A stretch of 64,000 nt of DNA from Strigamia acuminata (lineage: Eukaryota > Arthropoda > Chilopoda > Geophilomorpha > Linotaeniidae), in NCBI GenBank assembly GCA_949358305.1, contig CASHSZ010000001.1, forward strand, positions 1 to 64,000, read 5' to 3'. The position numbers and the translations under genes were made by a program. The notes beneath the pieces were generated by a model that saw only the letters and a program-made list of their open reading frames with translations, was not told the DNA's origin and searched no databases. Shown here one piece after another: positions 57,177-64,000 of this stretch (its first letter is position 1; the number at the start of each line of letters is the position of its first letter).

Positions 57177-60100
57177 GTTACGGGATCGTGACGGGACTGT
57201 CGGCGGCCCGTTAACGGCCCGCACGAGCCGTGACGGGATCGTGACGGGACCGTTGGCGGCCCGTTAACGGCCCGCACGGGCCGTGACGGGATCGTGACGG
57301 GACCGTCGGCGGCCCGTTAACGGCCCGTACGACTCCATGCGGGCCGTTGACGGGCCGTTGACGGGCCGTTAACGGGCCGTTAACGGGCCGTTAACGGGCC
57401 GTTACGGCGTAAATCGAAAAAATCAACAACCGACAACACGTACGTGAAAACGCGTACAACATTCATAGACATTAATCTCGAATCCTGTTTTTGGTTTTAC
57501 GCCGTTAACGGGCCGTTAACGGCCCGTTAACGGCCCGTTAACGGCCCGCGTGAGGTCGTACGGGCCGTCGGCGAGCCGAAGTCCGGGAACGAAGGCCGTG
57601 ACGGGATCGTGACGGGACCGTCAGCGGCCCGTTAACGGCCCGTGCGGGCCGTTGCGGGATCGTGACGGGATCGTCGACGGCCCGTTAACGGCCCGTGCGG
57701 GCCGTTGCGGGCCGTTGACGGGCCGTTGACGGGCCGTTAACGGGCCGTTAACGGGCCGTTACGGCGTGAATCGAAAAAATCAACAACCGACAACACGTAC
57801 ATGAAAACGCGTACAACATTCATAGACATTAATCTCGAATCCTGTTTTCGGTTTTGCCCCGTTAACGGGCCGTTAACGGGCCGTTAACGGGCCGTTAACG
57901 GCCCGTGCGGGCCGTTGCGGGATCGTGACGGGACCGTCGACGGCCCGTTAACGGCCCGTGCGGGCCGTTGCGGGATCGTGACGGGACCGTCAGCGGCCCG
58001 TTAACGGCCCGTGCGGGCCGTTGCGGGATCGTGACGGGATCGTCGACGGCCCGTTAACGGCCCGTGCGGGCCGTTGCGGGATCGTGACGGGACCGTCGGC
58101 GGCCCGTTAACGGCCCGTGCGGGCCGTTGCGGGATCGTGACGGGATCGTCGACGGCCCGTTAACGGCCCGTGCGGGCCGTTGCGGGCCGTTGACGGGCCG
58201 TTGACGGGCCGTTAACGGGCCGTTAACGGGCCGTTACGGCGTGAATCGAAAAAATCAACAACCGACAACACGTACATGAAAACGCGTACAACATTCATAG
58301 ACATTAATCTCGAATCCTGTTTTTGGTTTTACGCCGTTAACGGGCCGTTAACGGGCCGTTAACGGCCCGTTAACGGCCCGCGTGAGGTCGTACGGGCCGT
58401 CGGCGAGCCGAAGTCCGGGAACGAAGGCCGTGACGGGATCGTGACGGGACCGTCAGCGGCCCGTTAACGGCCCGTGCGGGCCGTTGCGGGATCGTGACGG
58501 GATCGTCGACGGCCCGTTAACGGCCCGTGCGGGCCGTTGCGGGCCGTTGACGGGCCGTTGACGGGCCGTTAACGGGCCGTTAACGGGCCGTTACGGCGTG
58601 AATCGAAAAAATCAACAACCGACAACACGTACATGAAAACGCGTACAACATTCATAGACATTAATCTCGAATCCTGTTTTCGGTTTTGCCCCGTTAACGG
58701 GCCGTTAACGGGCCGTTAACGGGCCGTTAACGGCCCGTGCGGGCCGTTGCGGGATCGTGACGGGACCGTCGACGGCCCGTTAACGGCCCGTGCGGGCCGT
58801 TGCGGGATCGTGACGGGACCGTCAGCGGCCCGTTAACGGCCCGTGCGGGCCGTTGCGGGATCGTGACGGGATCGTCGACGGCCCGTTAACGGCCCGTGCG
58901 GGCCGTTGCGGGATCGTGACGGGACCGTCAGCGGCCCGTTAACGGCCCGTGCGGGCCGTTGCGGGATCGTGACGGGATCGTCGACGGCCCGTTAACGGCC
59001 CGTGCGGGCCGTTGCGGGCCGTTGACGGGCCGTTGACGGGCCGTTAACGGGCCGTTAACGGGCCGTTACGGCGTGAATCGAAAAAATCAACAACCGACAA
59101 CACGTACATGAAAACGCGTACAACATTCATAGACATTAATCTCGAATCCTGTTTTTGGTTTTACGCCGTTAACGGGCCGTTAACGGGCCGTTAACGGCCG
59201 GTTAACGGCCCGCGTGAGGTCGTACGGGCCGTCGGCGAGCCGAAGTCCGGGAACGAAGGCCGTGACGGGATCGTGACGGGACCGTCAGCGGCCCGTTAAC
59301 GGCCCGTGCGGGCCGTTGCGGGATCGTGACGGGATCGTCGACGGCCCGTTAACGGCCCGTGCGGGCCGTTGCGGGCCGTTGACGGGCCGTTGACGGGCCG
59401 TTAACGGGCCGTTAACGGGCCGTTACGGCGTGAATCGAAAAAATCAACAACCGACAACACGTACATGAAAACGCGTACAACATTCATAGACATTAATCTC
59501 GAATCCTGTTTTCGGTTTTGCCCCGTTAACGGGCCGTTAACGGGCCGTTAACGGGCCGTTAACGGCCCGTGCGGGCCGTTGCGGGATCGTGACGGGACCG
59601 TCGACGGCCCGTTAACGGCCCGTGCGGGCCGTTGCGGGATCGTGACGGGACCGTCAGCGGCCCGTTAACGGCCCGTGCGGGCCGTTGCGGGATCGTGACG
59701 GGATCGTCGACGGCCCGTTAACGGCCCGTGCGGGCCGTTGCGGGATCGTGACGGGACCGTCAGCGGCCCGTTAACGGCCCGTGCGGGCCGTTGCGGGATC
59801 GTGACGGGATCGTCGACGGCCCGTTAACGGCCCGTGCGGGCCGTTGCGGGCCGTTGACGGGCCGTTGACGGGCCGTTAACGGGCCGTTAACGGGCCGTTA
59901 CGGCGTGAATCGAAAAAATCAACAACCGACAACACGTACATGAAAACGCGTACAACATTCATAGACATTAATCTCGAATCCTGTTTTTGGTTTTACGCCG
60001 TTAACGGGCCGTTAACGGGCCGTTAACGGCCCGTTAACGGCCCGCGTGAGGTCGTACGGGCCGTCGGCGAGCCGAAGTCCGGGAACGAAGGCCGTGACGG

Positions 60101-60915
60101 GATCGTGACGGGACCGTCAGCGGCCCGTTAACGGCCCGTGCGGGCCGTTGCGGGATCGTGACGGGATCGTCGACGGCCCGTTAACGGCCCGTGCGGGCCG
60201 TTGCGGGCCGTTGACGGGCCGTTGACGGGCCGTTAACGGGCCGTTAACGGGCCGTTACGGCGTAAATCGAAAAAATCAACAACCGACAACACGTACGTGA
60301 AAACGCGTACAACATTCATAGACATTAATCTCGAATCCTGTTTTTGGTTTTACGCCGTTAACGGGCCGTTAACGGCCCGTTAACGGCCCGTTAACGGCCC
60401 GCACAGGCCGTGACGGGATCGTGACGGGACTGTCGGCGGCCCGTTAACGGCCCGCACGAGCCGTGACGGGATCGTGACGGGACCGTCGGCAGCCCGTTAA
60501 CGGCCCGTACGACTCCATGCGGGCCGTTGACGGGCCGTTAACGGGCCGTTAACGGCCCGTTAACGGCGTAAAACCAAAAACAGGATTCGAGATTAATGTC
60601 TATGAATGTTGTACGCGTTTTCACGTACGTGTTGTCGGTTGTTGATTTTTTCGATTTACACCGTCACGGCCCGTTAACGGCCCGTTAACGGCCCGTCAAC
60701 GGCCCGTCAACGGCCCGTCAACGGCCCGCATGGGCCCGCACGGGCCGTTAACGGGCCGCCGACGGTCCCGTCACGATCCCGTAACGGTCCGCACGGGCCG
60801 TTAACGGGCCGCCGACGGTCCCGTCACGATCCCGTAACGGCCCGTACAAGCCGTTAACGGGCCGCCGACGGTCCCGTCACGATCCCGTAACGGCCCGTCA
60901 TGATCCCGTAACGGG
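57177..60915 (-). repeat. GC-rich hierarchical satellite, block E
   Basis: Eight minus-orientation spacers with reference points 57414, 57771, 58246, 58603, 59078, 59435, 59910 and 60267, so intervals alternate strictly 357, 475, 357, 475, 357, 475, 357 (832-bp higher-order unit). A ninth spacer at about 60569-60656 is in the opposite orientation and matches the spacer of block B. Confidence 0.92.
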
Positions 60916-61303
60916 AAAACTGAGAGAGTCGGGTGCGAGACCACGTGACCCGGAGTGTGGTTTTTGGGGGCGAGGGCCGTCCTTCGACCGCGCCGTGACG
61001 CGCCCCGGGTCGGATCAAGAGGCGACCCGGTCGGAAACCGAACCTCGGGGTTCCTCGAGGCGTGGTTTTTTGGGGACGGGGGGAGGGGGGGATCGGGTCG
61101 CGTGCTCCGACCGCGCCGCAACGCGCCGTGGGTCGGTCACCAACCTTTGTCAATATTTTATAAATTTCCACGGAATTTCAGCAATGTTTTACATAAGTCC
61201 GTCAAATCGGGCAGAAATATCCCGTACAATGTCGCTGCAATTCTGTGGAAATTTATCAGATATTGACAAAATTCGGTGACGGGCGGAAGGGCGATTCCCG
61301 GGC

Positions 61304-61341
<38 letters not shown>

Positions 61342-61377
61342 ACGGCCGGCGCCTACGCCGACGGGGCGCGGAGGGCG
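60916..61377 (-). repeat. Partial terminal module and AT-rich part (right arm)
   Basis: Mirror of 21841-22312: the cgagggccgtcc and ggggttcctcgaggcg blocks, then cctttgtcaatattttataa and gacgggcgg with a GA tract at 61306-61337. It does not end in a TTAA terminus. Confidence 0.75.
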
Positions 61378-61417
61378 AGTGCACTGTTCACGCATGTGGG
61401 CGCGTGAACAGTGCACT
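61378..61417. repeat. 16-bp-arm hairpin, right-arm copy
   Basis: Same inverted repeat as 21801-21840, next to the (TC)n tract at 61418-61592. Confidence 0.9.
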
Positions 61418-61427
61418 CTCTCTCTCA

Positions 61428-61596
<169 letters not shown>

Positions 61597-61619
61597 TTTT
61601 TTTTTTTTTTTTTCGCTAG

Positions 61620-62021
61620 TTGCGTCGAGGGGGTGCGTCTGCGCGACCACCGCCGCCGCCGCCGCCACCGACACCGAGTGAAAAGAAGAGCGAGGAGACG
61701 GCGCTGGAGGCGATGGTCGAGAAGATGATGGCGAGGACGGAGGCAAAATTGGAAGCGATGCTGGCGAGAACGGAGGAACGATTCGAGAACATGTTGGAGA
61801 GGGTGGAGAAGAAGTGGATGGGAGCGATGGCCGATGATACGGAGCCGGTGGACGACGAAGGCGACGACAAAGGGGCGACCGGTGGTAAAGGTGGCGAGGA
61901 GAGGACCGGCGGCGACGGCGGCGACGACGACGACGACAGCCACTCTTCGATTCTAATTATTCATTCATTCATTCATTCATTTATGTATTTATTTATTTAT
62001 TTATTTCCCCGTGGACCGTAA
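61620..62021 (+). CDS. Coiled-coil exon, right-arm copy
   Basis: Identical to the left-arm exon up to DDKGAT, then differs by a 7-bp insertion (cggtggt). It continues GGKGGEERTGGDGG, an Asp run, and then through an (ATTC)n repeat to a stop at 62019-62021. One of the two C-termini is derived by frameshift; the smooth acidic continuation makes this copy the better candidate for the original, though the tail through the repeat is odd. The acceptor CGCTAG follows T and TC tracts. AATAAA lies at 62078-62083. Confidence 0.5.
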   Translation: MRRGGASARPPPPPPPPTPSEKKSEETALEAMVEKMMARTEAKLEAMLARTEERFENMLERVEKKWMGAMADDTEPVDDEGDDKGATGGKGGEERTGGDGGDDDDDSHSSILIIHSFIHSFMYLFIYLFPRGP

Positions 62022-62098
62022 ACGAGTGGTTTACAATATTTTTTTTTTTTATTTTTTTTATATTTTTAAGACTGAAGAATAAAGTCTGATTATTGTAT

Positions 62099-62137
<39 letters not shown>

Positions 62138-62312
62138 TACATTTGTACATTCAAAAGTTAAAAATAAAAATTTCAAAAATTACAAAATTACAAAATTACA
62201 AAATTACAAAATTACAAAATTAACAAAAATTAACAAAAATTAACAAAAATTAAAAGAAAAGGAGAGAAGAGACGACGATGGTGGTGGTGGTGGTGGTGGT
62301 GGTGGTTTAGGT

Positions 62313-62343
<31 letters not shown>

Positions 62344-62760
62344 GCGACTACATCACACAGTGGAGTTTCTGGCACGACGACGGAGCCTGCGCGCGCCCAT
62401 CCCCACCGCAAGCGCGAAATCCAGTGACAAAATTTGGAAAATGCGACCACGGAGATTGGGCGAGTAGGTTTTCGCGCGCCCTCCCGACACACCGTGGAAA
62501 TAAAAATAGAAACATGTAAACGAAAATAAAAAACGAGAATGAAAATAAAGATGAGAACGGTAAATGAAAATAAAAAAATAAAACGAAGAAATAAAAGGAG
62601 AGCCGAATCTTTCGACTCCCCCCCACCCTCCCGCAACCTCGCGGGAGAGTGTTCACCATCACTATCTGAAACGAAGAAGGGACCAAACTGAAACGGCACA
62701 ATGTATGGCAATGTCAATGGAATGCGTGTTTGACAATACAGCTTTGCCAGAAACGAAAAC

Positions 62761-62835
62761 TCGCGGGAGCGGGATTCGAACCCTCGATCCACAACTCCGT
62801 ACGGCAGGTAACTCTGCCCGCTCGGCCACCCGGGC
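62761..62835 (-). other. tRNA-like sequence, right-arm copy
   Basis: Reverse complement of 20338-20412, with the same A and B boxes. Confidence 0.5.
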
Positions 62836-63039
62836 CCGGAGACAAAGCGTCGCTATTTTCGATGACGACGTTTGTCGTTATTACTAATCATTATCGGTTA
62901 TTGATTATTAATCGTCGATTATTAATTAATTATTGATTATTAATTATTAGTTGTCAGTTATTGCCATTATTAGTGTCGTTTATTCATTAATCTTTTTCGC
63001 GTCACCGGTCGACCGACATGCTCTAGCGTCACATCTCGC

Positions 63040-63094
<55 letters not shown>

Positions 63095-63311
63095 TGTGAG
63101 TGAGTGCACTTTTCCCGACCACGCGACGTCTGCGTTTTGCGACCAACTTCGTTCGACGACCGACAGACATTTATCCATTCATACATACATACATACATAC
63201 ATACATACATACATACATACATACATACACAACGTGGTAAGTTTCTCCAACGCTATTACCGCGACAACCATTTCGTTCTCGTCAGTCGGCACTTTTCGTT
63301 CCGTTTTTCAG

Positions 63312-63479
63312 ATGGAACCGAACCGCGAACGAAACGAGGATCCGAGATGGCCGCCCATTCCCGTCGTCACGGTGAGCGCGTTTATTTTCTTCGACGTGTC
63401 ACGTCGCCCCGCTTAAAATTTTGCTTTCAGGTTGACATCACCGACGACGACGAAGAAGACGGCAATGGCGCTGTCGTTG

Positions 63480-63557
<78 letters not shown>

Positions 63558-64000
63558 ACAACGACGACGAAGACCTAACCGAGATCGACGCCGCCATGTT
63601 GCGCGACGTTAAACGAGGAGTCAAACTCGAGGTCGAAGTGAGTAAAAATTTTCGCGTTGCCCCGCGTTACCCGGCGCAATATTTTTGTTCATTCGTTCGT
63701 TCCTTCGTTCTCTCTAGACTGGGGCGGTCGAATTCGAGCTGCCGTTCGAAAAGAAGGAAGGAGAGGAGGGGGAGGAAGAGCCGCCGTCGACCGCGCGGCT
63801 CCTGTGGGCGCTGGGAAACCAGCTGGGAGAGGAGCAACGACAACTGCGTCGAACCACGGACGACGAGTTGGAGAGGTTCAAGCGAGAGATGCGAAGACGG
63901 TTGGAGGCGAAGAAGAGAGAACTTGATGAGCGGTTGAGACTACAAGAGGTGTCCCACCAGCGCCAAATCCATTTGCGTCTCGAACAGTTGGACCGAGAAA
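63312..64000 (+). CDS. Coiled-coil protein with polyalanine tract, right-arm copy, cut by window edge
   Basis: Exons 63312-63371, 63431-63637 and 63718 to the window end. A non-coding exon ends at 63236 with donor GTAAGT. Sequence and splice sites match the left-arm gene; exon 2 is 15 bp shorter because five Ala codons are missing, and intron 1 of the 5' UTR lacks 5 bp (tgacg) present on the left. Both copies have open frames, so both may be functional. The stop and fourth exon lie beyond 64000. Confidence 0.65.

Overview
The window is animal nuclear DNA. Protein genes carry short GT-AG introns, polyadenylation signals are of the AATAAA type, and three retrotransposon classes (Ty1/copia, Ty3/gypsy, DIRS) sit beside a beta-1,3-galactosyltransferase gene of metazoan type. 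No sequence fixes the species; an arthropod or another invertebrate is my guess, held weakly. Two base compositions meet: GC-rich, CpG-rich, microsatellite-rich flanks (1-34.3 kb and 56.2-64 kb) and an AT-rich central block (34.3-56.2 kb).

Layout. 0.2-1.0 kb: a three-exon acidic-protein gene (minus). 1.8-8.2 kb: a tandem array of ten 0.6-1.05 kb units, each with a TTCG-capped hairpin and usually an (AAAT)n tail. 9.5-12.6 kb: an eight-exon gene for an 820-residue protein with coiled coil, paired CxxC/HH zinc fingers, an eight-residue repeat, an SR domain and a PHD-like finger. 12.6-14.9 kb: a 5'-truncated copia element. 15.0-15.6 kb: the 3' exons of another gene. 16.3-16.8 kb: a small minus-strand gene with the same paired zinc-finger layout. 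17.1-17.9 kb: the first copy of a repeat that ends in CCCCAAGG-TTAA.

18.4-34.3 kb and 56.2-64 kb form a huge inverted repeat. Reading outward from the central block, each arm has a TTAA-bounded terminal module (about 0.95 kb), a GC-rich 53-bp satellite with a hierarchical 357/475-bp organisation, a second short module, a coiled-coil exon behind a (TC)n intron tract, a tRNA-like sequence, and a coiled-coil gene with a polyalanine tract. The right arm runs off the window. The left arm holds about 6.1 kb that the right arm lacks, and its satellite is longer.

The central block (34,287-56,216) lies between two inward-facing TTAA termini. Both of its edges cut through retroelements: a DIRS element whose tyrosine recombinase loses its C-terminal half on the left, and a Ty3/gypsy element that keeps its 5' LTR, gag, pol and a third ORF but has no 3' LTR on the right. 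Between them lie a solo LTR with a 4-bp target duplication, a MITE-like repeat, a hairpin, and the galactosyltransferase gene.

No transposase, CRISPR, rRNA or bacterial-type operon was seen. The main novelty candidates are the TTAA-bounded satellite-bearing inverted repeat, the hairpin array, and the paired zinc-finger gene family.
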